Position numbers and translations under genes: made by a program
From: Symbiodinium natans
Taxonomy: Eukaryota > Sar > Dinophyceae > Suessiales > Symbiodiniaceae
Length of the DNA stretch: 64,000 nucleotides
Assembly: GCA_905221605.1 (NCBI GenBank)
Contig: CAJNDS010002787.1
Location: 1-64,000, forward strand
Direction of reading: 5' to 3'
The notes under the pieces: generated by a model
Told to the model about the DNA's origin: nothing
Databases searched by the model: none
What the model saw: the letters and a program-made list of their open reading frames with translations, nothing else
Part shown: piece after piece, positions 54,222 to 64,000 of the stretch
Numbering within the stretch: the first letter of the stretch is position 1
Layout of the letters: every line of letters starts with the position of its first letter

Positions 54222-54545
54222 TTGAGCCCTAAACCATGAACCCTGAACCCTCAACCCTCAACCCTGAACCCTGAACCCTGAAACCTAAACCAGAGAGAGC
54301 CTTTTGGGGGGGCTTGGGGCGCAGCAGCCCTTAGGGGGGAGTAAGGTACCTCATTCCCGAAGTCCCTACCAAGAACCACCCTGAACCCCGAAGCCTAAGC
54401 CCTAAACCCTGAATCTTGAACCTTGAAACCTAAACCAGAGAAAGCCTTTCGGGGGGTTTTAGGGTTTAGGGTTTAGGGTTTAGGGTTTAGGGTTTAGGGC
54501 ATCATCCCTTAGAGGGGAGTAAGGTGCCTCATGCCCGAAGTTCGT
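54222..54545. repeat. Local duplication, one copy carrying a TTTAGGG array
   Basis: CCTAAACCAGAGAGAGCC...CCCTTAGGGGGGAGTAAGG (54284-54370) and CCTAAACCAGAGAAAGCC...CCCTTAGAGGGGAGTAAGG (54428-54545) are paralogous. The second contains about six TTTAGGG units (54455-54499) where the first has a short GC-rich stretch. CCCTGAA units precede the first. Confidence 0.8.
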
Positions 54546-54636
54546 GCAAGAAGCCGAGGCTCCGCATCCCAGACTTTCATGAGCTGGCCGGGACCTCATT
54601 GCAACCCTGAAGCCGCTAAAGCCCTAAAACAGCTGT

Positions 54637-54765
54637 AGGGTTTAGGGTTTAGGGTTAGGGTTTAGGGTTTAGGGTTTAGGGTTTAGGGTTTGGGGTTGAG
54701 GGTTGAGGGTTTAGGGTTTAGGGTTTAGGGTTCAGGGTTCAGGGTTCAGGGTTCAGGGTTTGGGG
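54637..54765 (+). repeat. TTTAGGG array
   Basis: About 18 units with TTGAGGG and TTCAGGG variants. Confidence 0.95.
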
Positions 54766-54916
54766 TTCTCTAAAAGCCCCAGAGCTACGAAGGCCTCCAC
54801 GGAGCCCCCGTAAAAACTTCAAGCATGTCAAAGAGGGCTTCCGGGTGCTGGGCCGTTCCTGAGCCTGGTAAACCCTAAGGCCGTGAAAGCCCTAAGACCC
54901 TGAAGCCCAAGAACTT

Positions 54917-55125
54917 TTAGGGTTTAGGGTTTAATTTTTAGGGTTTAGGGTTTAGGGTTTAGCGCTTAGGGCTTAGGGTTTCTTAAGCCCTAGAACCCTC
55001 GAACGCCAAAAAACCCGAAATGCATTGCAACAGTAGACCTAGGCAGGGACCAGGGACCCATTTAGGGTTAGGGTTTAGGGTTTAGGGTCTAGGGCCTAGG
55101 GTTTAGGGTTTAGGGTTTAGGGTTA
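54917..55125 (+). repeat. Two short TTTAGGG arrays
   Basis: Arrays at 54917-54985 (interrupted by TTTAATTTTTAGGG) and 55063-55125, separated by 75 bases of other sequence. Confidence 0.9.
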
Positions 55126-55195
55126 CTTAGATCAGCCCGCATGACTCGTTGACATGAGGCTCGTACTCGACTTATGGATGTTTGGTTTCGGGGAT

Positions 55196-55455
55196 TTTGG
55201 CTCCTAATTCGGCCTTCCAGTTGGTCCCTAAACCCTAAACCCTAAGCTCCTGATCGGGCCTTCCAATTGGTCCCTGAACCCTAAACTACACCCTACACCC
55301 TACACCCTAAACCCTAAACCCTGAACCCTAAACCCTAAACCCCAAACCCTAAACCCTAAACCTAAGCACTAAGCGCTAAACCCTAAACCCTAAATCCTAA
55401 GCCCTAAACCCTAAACCCAAAACCCAAAACCCAAAACCCTAAACCCTAGACCCTA
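55196..55455 (-). repeat. CCCTAAA arrays with a duplicated spacer
   Basis: CGGCCTTCCAGTTGGTCCCT (55209) and GGGCCTTCCAATTGGTCCCT (55255) are a tandem pair separated by CCCTAAA units. About 22 CCCTAAA/CCCTACA units follow at 55288-55450. Confidence 0.9.
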
Positions 55456-55610
55456 CCCCTCCCCCCCCCCCCAAAAGCCTCATGCCCAAGACCCCAAAAG
55501 CCCCAAACCCCTCAACCCCAAGTCCCTGAACCCGCAACCCCTGAAACCTTAGGAGTTAACCTAAACCCCTTAAACCCCCCCCCCCCCCCCCCCCCCCCTC
55601 CACAAAAAAC
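55456..55610. repeat. C-runs and degenerate CCCTAAA
   Basis: C-runs at about 55459-55473 and 55575-55600 on the plus strand with degenerate units between. Confidence 0.8.
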
Positions 55611-56215
55611 AAAAACATTCAAAAGCCCTTCAGCTCAGGAGCCCCGCGCGGCCTGTGACCGGGTTGGCCGGCTCCTTCGCCAGCGCGGCGCTTGCCTGAT
55701 ACCCTTGGCCGTTCCCGAAGGCACCCAGGGTTAGGGGGCTTTTGGGGGTCTTAGGGGGCTTTGAGGGGTTTGAGAGGTTTTAGGTATTTTGTTGGTGTTT
55801 CTCGTTTTGTTTTTTGAGGTGTTTAAAGGTTTTTTTGGTTAAGGTTTTTAAGGTGTTCTTTTCGGTGTTTTTGAGGGTTTTTTAGCGTTTTTGGCTTGTA
55901 GGGTTTTAGGGTTGAGGGTTTAGGTTCTGGGGTTGAGGGATTTTTGGGTTGCAGGGTTTAGGTTTCTTTGCTCCTTAGAACTTAGAACCTGCGCACTTGT
56001 CACATGGGACTGGCCACTGGCCATCCACGCAAGCAGTGCAATTACAACCCTATACCCTAAACCCTAAATCCTAAACCCTAAACCCACGCCGCCGTGCAAG
56101 ACAGGGTGCATCTCCACACAACGTTACGTAAGCCACAACCTTCGTGGGATCACCTGTGCACTTGAATCGTCGGTTGTGACCCTGCTGCGTAAGCCGCATG
56201 AAGGTGCCCTGGAAG
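55611..56215. other. No gene; T/G-rich degenerate sequence
   Basis: TTTTGGGGTTTTAGG-like sequence at 55735-55970, four CCCTAAA-type units at 56048-56085, otherwise nothing recognisable. Confidence 0.5.
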
Positions 56216-56219
56216 ATTG

Positions 56220-56335
56220 ACCCCTAAACCTAAACCTAAACCTAAACCTGAACCCGAAGCCCTAAAACCTCGCCCTAAAACCTAACCCTGAACCCTAAAC
56301 CCTAACCCCTAACCCCTAACCCCTAAACCCTGCGC
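56220..56335 (-). repeat. Degenerate CCTAAA array
   Basis: Six-base CCTAAA units at the start, then CCCTAAAA and CCCCTAA variants. Confidence 0.85.
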
Positions 56336-56693
56336 AGGATCCCTGGGCCAAGCGAGGCAAGAGATCGTCAGGCTGGTTTGGGACTTAGGCTGGGAGGATC
56401 CCAACTCGCGACCCTAAGGTGGTCACCCCCGAAACTTGGTTCTTAAAAGGGAGCTCGGGAAAGAGGTGCCTTGTTTCCGCTCGAAAGGGTTGGTTTTCAG
56501 TGTGCCCACATCCCTCATTCCCTACTCAGAACCATAAACCCTAAACCCTACACCCTAAGCCCTACGAAGAACCAGTAAGTTGAGGCGCCAGGGCGTTGAG
56601 GGGCTCGGGCGTCAGAGAGTTCGAGGGCTCAGGGCTTCAAAGGCTCTTAAAGGTGCGGGGCTCCGGGCTTAGGAGTCATCGTCCCCCAAAGCA

Positions 56694-56820
56694 GGGTTTC
56701 GGGTTTCGGGTTTCGGGTTTAGGGTTTAGGGTTCAGGGTTAGGGTCTAGGGTTTAGGGTTTAGGGTTTAGGGTTTAGGGTTTAGGGTTTAGGGTTTAGGG
56801 TTTAGGGTTTAGGGTTTAGC
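56694..56820 (+). repeat. TTTAGGG array
   Basis: Three TTTCGGG units followed by about 15 TTTAGGG units. Confidence 0.95.
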
Positions 56821-57174
56821 GTCGGCGGGTGCTGGGTTCCGTACTTGGTCGGGCCACTGAGGGGGGGTATGTCTGGAGGTGTACGGCGGGAAATTGTGGG
56901 AGCCTTCAATACTAAATTTCGAAACCCTTCGCCTTAAACGGTCTCTTCAAAGGCTGTGGGATTCGGAAGCAGAGTGGAATTGGTCATTTGTGTTTTGGCC
57001 CTGAACCCTGAAGCCTATAAACCGTGTAACCGTGTAACCCAAAAACGCCCAAAACCTGAGACCTTAGCCCCGAAGGCATCGACTGGAAGACCGCCTCACA
57101 CGAACGCCGCGGCAGGCCCCGCCCATGGCTCATGACCCTGTTAAGCCCTAAGCCCTATGCCCTAGACCTTGAGC

Positions 57175-57240
57175 CTCTAACCCTAAACCCTAAACCCTAA
57201 ACCCTAAACCCTAAACCCTAAACCCTAAACCCTAAAAACC
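57175..57240 (-). repeat. CCCTAAA array
   Basis: About nine exact units. Confidence 0.95.
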
Positions 57241-57369
57241 TCAACAGTGCCCTAAAGCCTAAGCCCCTCCCATGATCCTCTAGAGCGTTTAGGATTAAGG
57301 CCTGCTAACCTTGGGACCGGATGAACCCTAAGCTTGGGGTCATACGACAAAACTCCTATGAAGGTGCAC

Positions 57370-57482
57370 GAACCCTAAACCCTGAACCCTAAACCCTAAA
57401 TCCCAAACCGTAAACCCTGAACCCTAAACCCTAAACCCTGAAGCCTAAACCCCAACCCTCAACCCTAAACCCTAAACCCTAC
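57370..57482 (-). repeat. CCCTAAA array
   Basis: About 16 units with CCCTGAA and CCGTAAA variants. Confidence 0.9.
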
Positions 57483-57619
57483 TAGGGTTCCTTTGGCCTC
57501 CAAAAGGCAAGTCCCCCCGAAGAAGCAAGAGGTGGCCAGCGCCTACTTCGGGAAAGCCTCGGGGTGGACCATGCAACTCTCACCCCCGACCGCCGAAGTG
57601 CCCGAGGCGGGCTTCGGGT

Positions 57620-57890
57620 TCTCGGGTTTGGGGTTAGGGGGTTTAGGGTCTAGGGTTTAGGGTTTAGGGTTTAGGGTTTCGGGTCTAGAGTTCAGGGTTT
57701 AGGGTTTAGGCTTTGGGTTTTTAGGGTTTGGAGTCTAGGGTTGAGGGTGTCAGAGTATATTTCAGAGTATAGGGTATAGGGTTTAGGGTTTAGGCTTTGG
57801 GTTTTGGAGTTTAGCGTGTAGGGTTGAGGGTTTAGGGGTTAGGGTAGGGTATAGGGCTGAGGGGCTGAGCCTAGGGTTTAGGGTTTGAGG
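57620..57890 (+). repeat. Degenerate TTTAGGG array
   Basis: About 30 diverged units (TTTAGGG, TCTAGGG, TTGAGGG, TATAGGG). Confidence 0.85.
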
Positions 57891-58245
57891 GCTTTTGAGG
57901 TTTTAGGGATTCAGGGCGTTTTAGGATTCTAGTTCTAAGTTGGGGCTCTCCTTGCTTGAGAGAAAGAACCCTCTCCAAAACCCGTGCTCTACGAAGCAAT
58001 GGGGTGTATGTCTTCAATGCCGAGGCCCCGAAACGCTGTGACACCTCCCAACCCCTTAAGAAGTCCTAAGCACTTCAATCAAGGCACCCTGTTGAAGGGG
58101 CAGGGCCGGGTACTTGCAGAGGTGCACGGCCCGTGCGGCATAGGAGTGCCAGGACAGAGCTTGAAACAGTTCAGGGCTTTGGGGTTTGGGGGGGCAGGGG
58201 GGTTGGGAGATTGTTGGATTTGGCGGGTTTAGCTTCCCTTACCTC
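57891..58245. other. No recognisable gene
   Basis: One short frame (57984-58232) without motifs. Confidence 0.45.
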
Positions 58246-58345
58246 CCCCTAAAAACCCTAAAACCCTAAAACCCTAAACTTTAAACCCTAAACCCTAAAC
58301 CCTACGTAAACCCGAAACCCTAAACCCTAGACCCTAAAACCACCA
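58246..58345 (-). repeat. CCCTAAA array
   Basis: About 12 units with CCCTAGA variants. Confidence 0.9.
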
Positions 58346-58437
58346 GAAGCGCGTGCAGGGCCAGAAGGCTCTGCGCTTCATCGACGCGAGTCTCGAGGGC
58401 CTTGGCGGCGTGGTTGCTGCGCTGCTCGGAAACAAGA

Positions 58438-58541
58438 TGGGGATTTCCCAAAATAGGGGCACCCCTGTCTACACCCCAAATAGAAGAGAATCCCCTTAAA
58501 GGGACTCTTCAAAAAGGGTACCCCTATTTTCGGAAACCCCC
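58438..58541. mobile_element. MITE-like element, family 4, copy d
   Basis: 104 bp. Left end TGGGGATTTCCCAAAATAGG, right end CCTATTTTCGGAAACCCCCA, inverted over about 27 bases with few mismatches. Confidence 0.75.
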
Positions 58542-58794
58542 AGATAAGTTCAGGTTGAGCGCTTGGTGGGGCGGTTTGGCATGTTCAAGGGGCCTGCGGA
58601 GTCTGGGGTGTTTACCTAAGGGTAGTTCTATGGCCCTGTAATATGGTCCCGTACCTCCTTGAAAGGCTTCTGAAGTATGGGCCCTGGGGTTGTACGGGGC
58701 ATATCAGGGGTGTATAAGGGGTCCCCTTTTTTAGCGAAGAAGAGCCCTAAAAACCACTTGGGAAAACCGAAAACTCTGCAAGATGCGGGGTTGC

Positions 58795-58890
58795 TGACTC
58801 CCCCTTATACTAGCAGGCCTTAAAAGGGATTATAGTAACCCCTATTCTAATCCCCATTCAGGACTGTCAGTATAAGGGGGAATGTCCCAA
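58795..58890. mobile_element. MITE-like element, family 2, copy b
   Basis: Left end TGACTCCCCCTTATACTAGC, right end CAGTATAAGGGGGAATGTCC, inverted. The inner GGGATTATAGTA matches copy c at 61716. Confidence 0.75.
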
Positions 58891-58984
58891 GTTTGGGGTT
58901 GGGGGGTTTAGGGTTGTAGGGCTCAGGAGTGCTTGGCCGGCACCCATCCTGCCCTAAGCACCAGTCCCTGTATCCCAAGCCCGA

Positions 58985-59375
58985 CCCCTAAACCCCCCTA
59001 AACCCCCTAAAACCCTAAACCCCAAGACCCTGAACCCCTCAACCCTCAACCCTTAACTAAACCTTTACAGCCCTAAACCCCTAAACCCCTACACCCCTAA
59101 AGCCTAACCCCTAAACCCCCTAAAACCCCTAAACCCCCCTCGGAACCTCTAAACCGCTCCTACACCCTAACCTTCCCCTCCCCGCCCAACCCCCTAAACC
59201 CCCCCTAAGCCAACCCTAAACCCTAAACCCTAAACCCTAAACCCTAAACCCTAAACCCTAAACCCTAAACCCTAAACCCTAAACCCTAAACCTTAAACCC
59301 GAAGCCCTAAACCCTAAACCCTAAACCCTGAACCCTGAACCCTAAACCCTAAACCCTAAACCCTAAACCCTAAAC
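58985..59375 (-). repeat. Long CCCTAAA field
   Basis: Degenerate CCCCTAAA units (58985-59210), then about 22 mostly exact CCCTAAA units (59214-59375). Confidence 0.95.
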
Positions 59376-59487
59376 CCCTCAAACCCTTGATCCCCTTGAT
59401 CCCTCTAAGCTCCTTGGATCCCAAGGGCTGCACGGCTGCACCTTGCCCGGACTGTGAGCAGTCGAAGTGCGGCGTGCCTTGGCCTCT

Positions 59488-59660
59488 TTGGGTTTAGGGT
59501 TTAGGGTTTAGGGTTTAGGGTTTAGGGGAAACTCATGGGGGCTCAGGCGGTTCAGGATTTGGGGTTGCTGGTTGGGGGCTTTAGGGGTTTAGGGTTTAGG
59601 GTTTAGGGTGGAGCGCTGAGGGATCAGGGTGGCTGGTTGAGGGTTGAGGGGTGCAGGGTT
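59488..59660 (+). repeat. TTTAGGG arrays
   Basis: Five units at 59489-59526 and three at 59586-59608 with diverged GGTTGAGGG units after. Confidence 0.9.
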
Positions 59661-60375
59661 CCAGGTTTTAGGGCCGGAGCTTTCTCGTTCCTGGGGGCAT
59701 AGCGATGTCGGAATGCGGGAAGTCGTGTATGTGCCAGCAGGCTCGTGCACCACCCCACGGGGACTTCCGAGTTGGACCAGTCTGAAGATGAGGTCTCTGA
59801 AGACGAGGTCGGGACTGAAACCTTGCCCCCCAATGGTCAAGGTGAGCTCTAAGCTCAGCCAATCCTCCCCTTCCCAGCCCTTCCTGGGAGAGTTCAGGAG
59901 GCTTAATTATTGCTGTAGTTGACATAGCGTGTTTTGAAAAGCATTGACGAGGCTAGTTCCCCATATTCGGCCTTTGGAGATACTGGAAATACAGATCCTG
60001 CCTCATGTCATGTACACTCCGGAAAATGACGCATGACATGCTCAAGGACTACCATGACCCTCCCCGCTAAACCTCCTAACTCCACAATTCCTTCAGGCCT
60101 CCGGGGACGACCGACCCTTGCAGGAGAAGGTCAAGCAGTTGGGCCCACAGGAGGCGATCCAAGGGGGGGCTGGATCCATCGAGGGTGAGAGGTTTTTGGG
60201 CATGTTTTTTGAGGGTTGTTCAGGTTTTCGGGTGTTTAGGGTCTTAGAGTTTAGGGGTGTAGTATAGTTGGGGTTTTTAGTGGTTGACATAGTTGGGGTT
60301 TTTAGGGGTTGGCATGGGTTCCAGAACCACCTATCATTGAACTAGAGCCATCACAATCCTGGCGCCCGTCACAGC
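59661..60375. other. No recognisable gene
   Basis: Overlapping short frames on both strands without motifs; GGTTGACATAGTTGGGG-like direct repeats near 60260-60310. Confidence 0.45.
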
Positions 60376-60437
60376 ACCCATCAACCCTCAACCCTCAACC
60401 TTAAACCCTAAACCCTACACCCGGGCTTGCGGGCAAG

Positions 60438-60484
60438 CCCCCCAAAATCGCCCTAACACAGTGTGTTAGGGCGATTTTGGGGGG
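60438..60484. other. Perfect 47-nt palindrome (23-bp arms, 1-nt loop)
   Basis: CCCCCCAAAATCGCCCTAAC plus ACA at 60438-60460 is exactly mirrored by 60462-60484 around a single G. With one G-T pair the stem extends to about 27 bp. TAGGG/CCCTA is embedded in the arms. Confidence 0.95.
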
Positions 60485-61310
60485 TTTGGGACCCCTTCAA
60501 GGTCTTTAGAAGAGCCCTCCTGAGGTCGCTCTGCGGCAAACCCCAGATAGCCTTCCACCCGATTTTTGGGGGGGTTTAGGGCCTCGACCCTAAACCGAAA
60601 GCCCTGGACCCTAAGCCCTAAAATCTAATAGAGCATTTGGGATCCTGGCACCCAGCCCTAAACTTCATTGGGGTTTAGGGTTTAGGGTTTAGGGTTTAGG
60701 GCCCGAACGACATTAAACCCAAACCCAGAACCCAAAACCTTCGAAACCCCCAACCCCTGAACCATCAACCCCACCAAGCAGCTTCGGAAGAGGTTCAAGT
60801 AAGGGACCTTGGGGGTTCTTTAGAGGTTATTCAGGGGCTACTGGGACTGCATCTCCTTTTACCCCTTAAGAGGTGTGGCGCCACATCCTCCACTGCGGAC
60901 GCCGTAAGGCGGCCGTAGACTTTCTGAGCACGGTGTAGAATGTTTGGATTCAAGGACGCCGGGTTTTCGGAGAATAGAAGCAGTTCTAGGGACGGAAAGG
61001 GAGAAGAGTGAAGCCCTTCGCAAAAACCCGCAACCCTGAACCCTAAAACCCCGCCATGAACCACGGAAGTCAAGAGGGCAGGCCTGAAACCTTAAGCACC
61101 TGAACCCTCAACCCTGAACCATAAACCCAGCGCGCAACCAGGGAGAGGTGAAACCCTGGACCTACACCTGACCCTAAGCCATGAAGCCTACATAACTCTA
61201 AACCCCAGCTACGCCTGAACCATAAATGCACCATGAACTATGAAGCACAGACCATGAACCACAGGAGGGGGGGGAAACCCTAAACCCCAAACCCACCACT
61301 TTCCATGCTT
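60485..61310. other. Sparse telomere-type units, no gene
   Basis: Short TTTAGGG tract at 60668-60700 and isolated CCCTAAA-like units; otherwise short frames only. Confidence 0.5.
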
Positions 61311-61392
61311 CTGTGTTCTGGGTTCCCGTCTAAAGTAACTAGTCTATACTAAGGGTCCCGTAAACTCCCATGTGGTGATTGGGCTACCAAGA
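61311..61392. mobile_element. Fold-back family 3, diverged partial copy
   Basis: TTCTGGGTTCCCGTCTAAAGTA and GATTGGGCTACCAAG match the inner part and right end of the family 3 elements. Confidence 0.5.
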
Positions 61393-61410
61393 CCTGAAGC
61401 CCGAAACTGC

Positions 61411-61551
61411 ACTCGGAGGTTCAGGGTACTTACAACCCAACTATAAGTGTAGTTATAACCCACTTATAAACCTCTTAAGTACCCCAATTGGGTTACACTT
61501 GGGTTATAAGTACAATTATAATTGGGTTGCTAAGTACCATGAACCTCCAAG
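61411..61551. mobile_element. MITE-like element, family 1, copy 2
   Basis: 141 bp. Left end ACTCGGAGGTTCAGGGTACT, right end AAGTACCATGAACCTCCAAG, inverted with a few mismatches. The inner part is itself palindromic around ATAAGTG/CACTTAT and lacks the TTTAGGG array of the copy at 35275. Confidence 0.75.
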
Positions 61552-61639
61552 CAGGTAGTGATGCTCGTCGCCTTCCAGCCGACCAGTCTCCAGCTGAAGC
61601 CGAGGCAGCGCTCCGGTATTCCCCCAAACCCTACACAGG

Positions 61640-61675
61640 GTTTAGGGTTTAGGGTTTAGGGTTTAAGGTACCCTA
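61640..61675 (+). repeat. Short TTTAGGG array
   Basis: About five units ending in a small fold-back (GGTTTAAGGTACCCTAAACC). Confidence 0.9.
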
Positions 61676-61679
61676 AACC

Positions 61680-61757
61680 TTGGGAGGTTCCCCCTTATAC
61701 TAACAGTCCTTAATAGGGATTATAGTACCACCTATGATAATCCGTATTCAGGACTGT
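61680..61757. mobile_element. MITE-like element, family 2, copy c (right end truncated)
   Basis: Starts GGGAGGTTCCCCCTTATAC with TAACAGTCCTTA and reaches CAGGACTGTT, where the rest of the right repeat is missing. Confidence 0.65.
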
Positions 61758-62256
61758 TGCTAAACCCAAAGCCCCAAAACCCCAAAACCCCAAAACCCCA
61801 ATACCCCCGAAACCCTGAAACCCTGAAACCTAAGCCCAAAACCCTGAAACCTGAACCTTAACCCCGGGGTATTCAGGGTTTGGGTTTAGGGTCCACTGTG
61901 AGGTTTGGGGCTTGCGGGATGGGTGGATTAGGGTTTAGGGTTACGGTTTTGGGTTTAGGGTGTAAGGTTTAGGGTTTAGGGTTTGGAGTTTAGGGTTTAG
62001 GGTTTAGCGTTTGGAGTTTGGGGTTTAGGGTTTAGGAGTCGGGTGTTGGGGTTTTGGGGTCTACGGCTCAGAGGTTGCGGGAAGCTTGACCCTAAACCCT
62101 CCTAGTTTAGGGTTCAGGGGTTAAAACCTCAGCCCACTAAAAGCCCTCTTCAAAACCCTCAAAAGCACGTTGGCAAAATCCTGAGCCCTGGACCTTACTT
62201 AGACCCTAACCCCAAACCTAAACCCTAAACCCTAAACCCTAAACCCTAAACCCTAT
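61758..62256. repeat. Mixed degenerate telomere-type units, last of the field
   Basis: CCCCAAAA units, TTTAGGG/TTTGGAG units (61920-62035) and a final five-unit CCCTAAA array at 62218-62256. No such repeats are seen after this point. Confidence 0.85.
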
Positions 62257-62526
62257 GCGGAGCTGCAGTTGGTATTGTAGAAAGGAGTTGGTGTTGGGAG
62301 TTGAAAGGGTCAATGTACCCGGTAATCTTCATGGCTCAAGACTGGGCCATGCGCCTGGTAGCAAAAAGAAGTTTTGAGTTCCTGTTGTTTGCTGGTTGGT
62401 TCAGGGTGAAATCTTTGGCGACTGTTGGGGTTGGTTTCCTCTCCCTTTCGGTTGCCCCCGTAGGTTATGAGCCCAAATTAGGTTCCCTGCGGTCTGTGTT
62501 TCGGCTTTAGGGTGATAGTTGAAGCC
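62257..62526. other. Upstream flank of the WW-domain reading frame
   Basis: No array repeats. Contains a short frame (62301-62510) without motifs; probably the 5' flank or untranslated leader. CGGCTTTAGGGTGATAGTTG precedes the ATG. Confidence 0.4.
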
Positions 62527-64000
62527 ATGGCGACCAACTGGTTACGGACTGGTACGGCATCATCGAGCTCCAATGTGGGCGATCAAGGTGAAGGTGGTGT
62601 CAAAAGGTCTGCAACGGGTGAAAAAGTTGTTCCCAATGTGGAAGCTCTGGTTGATGCTGGTGGTATGCGTGGCGGAGAGAAGCCGGTGGTGGAAGGACTG
62701 GAAGACCAGATGGAAGCAGTTTTGCTGCGCCTTCTGAGTAAACATGGGCTTTGTCTTCGAGCTGCGGGACCTGCTGAATCAACGGGAGCGCCAACGACAA
62801 GCTCCTCTACGTCAAAGATGGTGGAGCAAGGGTGCCAGACAGAGCTGGTTGGGGATGTTATCCCTGTTTCCAAGCGAGCTCGCAACAAAGTGAGCTTCGC
62901 GGCTGCAAGTGGTGATCTGTTGACAGGTGAAGCGGAAGAAACTGCGCCTGTTGCTGCGACAAAAAGCAGTATCCTCGTCGTTGGGGACGCAGAAGGAGTC
63001 GTTCCTGTTGCTATGGTGATGAGAGAAGGAGAAATCCTGGAATTGGAGGCAGCAAGAATACAGCAGGAGTCAGATGAAGACTTATACGCTGATGGTGGAG
63101 GCAAAGTGTCTCAAGCTGCTGACCTTCCAATCATCGACTGTGATGGGAAGACATGGGAACGCCATTTTCACGAGTATGGGAGAGAATATCTTTACTGCTT
63201 AGACACGGGAGATACCCAATGGGTGTTGCCGAAGAAGACTGGGATGGCTGGAAACAGTGAAGGGTCTGGTGTTGGAATGGGCATTGTCCCTGTGGAAGAA
63301 GAGCCAGCACTGGGTACTACTTCGTCCTCGTCGCCTACTGAGTCTTTCAGGGCACAACAGGGTAGCGTGGAAAGTGTCAACAGCGGTGTAAATAGTGTAG
63401 GTGAAAAGGATTTTTCCTCTACTATCAGGGATAGCGGTCTTAGGGCTGGTGGTGACGCCCCGACCTCGGGTTCTCCTGATGAGGAAGGGATTTCTGGGAT
63501 CCGAGCAGACATCGCTGAAGAACATCTGGATCGGGAAGGAATGGAAGCGCTTTCTGAGGGTGTGGCAGCGGTGGAATCGGTGGGTCCAGAAGAAAAAATG
63601 CCCAATGTGGAGATTGGAACTGTGTCGGCTGCAGAAGAGAGAGTGGTGGATGTGGTACCTGTCGTTCAGGAAGGTGATCCTGGAGATTTGGAGGACGGAG
63701 GGAAAAAGTTGTGCGTCACGACTGAGGAGGTCTCTTCGTTTGGTGCCAAGAATCTTGCCATTCAGGGAGAAAAAGAAGCTTCTGGAATAGCTGGAGACAC
63801 GGAAGATCTGAAAGATGAGGCCTGGAGCGCCAATGATGCGCGGGTCAATGCGCCAGATAGTACCTGGAGTGCGAAAGAAGCACGGGTTGAGGTGCATATG
63901 GTGTCACGTTCCACGGGCGACTGCAACAATGGGGCGCAGGTCTCCGCAGCAGCTGATGACGGAGGTTCACAGGTGGACGCACTGGTGCAACCTGAAGTTA
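62527..64000 (+). CDS. WW-domain protein, partial (runs off the window)
   Basis: From ATG 62527 the frame stays open to the last base, at least 491 residues, with no stop. The only recognisable domain is a WW domain at about residues 208-237: TWERHFHEYGREYLYCLDTG then DTQWVLPKK, with Trp210, Trp232 and Pro235 in W-x21-W-x2-P spacing and the expected aromatic run (EYLYC). WW domains bind Pro-rich peptides. The rest is Glu/Gly/Val/Ser-rich and looks disordered, with a basic SKRARNK patch near residue 118 and a two-fold WSANDARV/WSAKEARV repeat near residues 436-455. It could be a splicing or RNA-processing factor, or a retroelement-linked protein; I cannot tell. The long intact frame next to a repeat desert argues for a real coding sequence. 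Confidence 0.65.
   Translation, partial: MATNWLRTGTASSSSNVGDQGEGGVKRSATGEKVVPNVEALVDAGGMRGGEKPVVEGLEDQMEAVLLRLLSKHGLCLRAAGPAESTGAPTTSSSTSKMVEQGCQTELVGDVIPVSKRARNKVSFAAASGDLLTGEAEETAPVAATKSSILVVGDAEGVVPVAMVMREGEILELEAARIQQESDEDLYADGGGKVSQAADLPIIDCDGKTWERHFHEYGREYLYCLDTGDTQWVLPKKTGMAGNSEGSGVGMGIVPVEEEPALGTTSSSSPTESFRAQQGSVESVNSGVNSVGEKDFSSTIRDSGLRAGGDAPTSGSPDEEGISGIRADIAEEHLDREGMEALSEGVAAVESVGPEEKMPNVEIGTVSAAEERVVDVVPVVQEGDPGDLEDGGKKLCVTTEEVSSFGAKNLAIQGEKEASGIAGDTEDLKDEAWSANDARVNAPDSTWSAKEARVEVHMVSRSTGDCNNGAQVSAAADDGGSQVDALVQPEV

Overview
The window looks like nuclear DNA of a dinoflagellate, probably close to Symbiodiniaceae. The evidence is the very abundant TTTAGGG/CCCTAAA repeat (the telomere type reported for dinoflagellates), a degenerate Ty1/copia retrotransposon with a CPHC-type pre-integrase zinc site, long open exons with few introns, a tandem gene duplication, a possible relic of the dinoflagellate spliced leader, and surface proteins that join bacterial-type solute-binding folds to eukaryotic Cys-rich or membrane modules. 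Nothing looks bacterial: there are no operons, ribosome binding sites or CRISPR arrays.

Layout. (1) 1-8570: a tandem array of a roughly 2.5 kb non-coding unit (units A, B, C plus a 481 bp partial copy). Each unit carries a 17-bp-stem hairpin and a degenerate AAACCC-rich minisatellite. Unit B carries a 666 bp AT-rich insertion. (2) 8571-14600: a decayed Ty1/copia element in order: broken gag zinc knuckle, a 2 kb stretch studded with a short hairpin motif, protease, integrase, reverse transcriptase, and an RNase H tail. It has stops, frameshifts and a deletion. (3) 14600-22150: a poly-C tract, an unrecognised 464-residue reading frame with a coiled-coil tail, a possible spliced-leader relic, a possible minus-strand gene remnant and dispersed repeats. 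(4) 22213-24321: a PI3/PI4-kinase-like protein with a possible degenerate J-domain at its C-terminus. (5) 24322-30540: no convincing gene; the first telomere-type repeats appear. (6) 30541-33984: a large predicted receptor with a signal peptide, an OpuAC-like solute-binding ectodomain, Cys-rich GCC2/GCC3-like repeats and several membrane spans. (7) 36530-41830: a tandem duplication (period about 2.58 kb) of a two-exon gene for a secreted or membrane-anchored binding protein that may be siderophore/cobalamin-type. The second copy has a 9-bp duplication that creates an in-frame TGA, and a third copy is only an upstream remnant. (8) about 42200-62260: 20 kb without a convincing gene, built from dozens of TTTAGGG/CCCTAAA arrays in both orientations, at least four families of about 100-200 bp fold-back (MITE-like) elements, an 880 bp polypyrimidine tract and a perfect 47-nt palindrome. 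(9) 62527 to the end: an open reading frame with a WW domain that runs off the window.

The genes do not form a pathway. The nearest to a theme is two neighbouring loci (30.5-34.0 kb and 36.8-41.2 kb) that both encode surface proteins with bacterial-type solute-binding folds. The most unusual structural aspect is how deeply telomere-type repeats have invaded the right half. Two places give direct evidence for insertion: an array sits inside a terminal-inverted-repeat element at 35.3 kb, and another interrupts one of two local paralogues at 54.4 kb.
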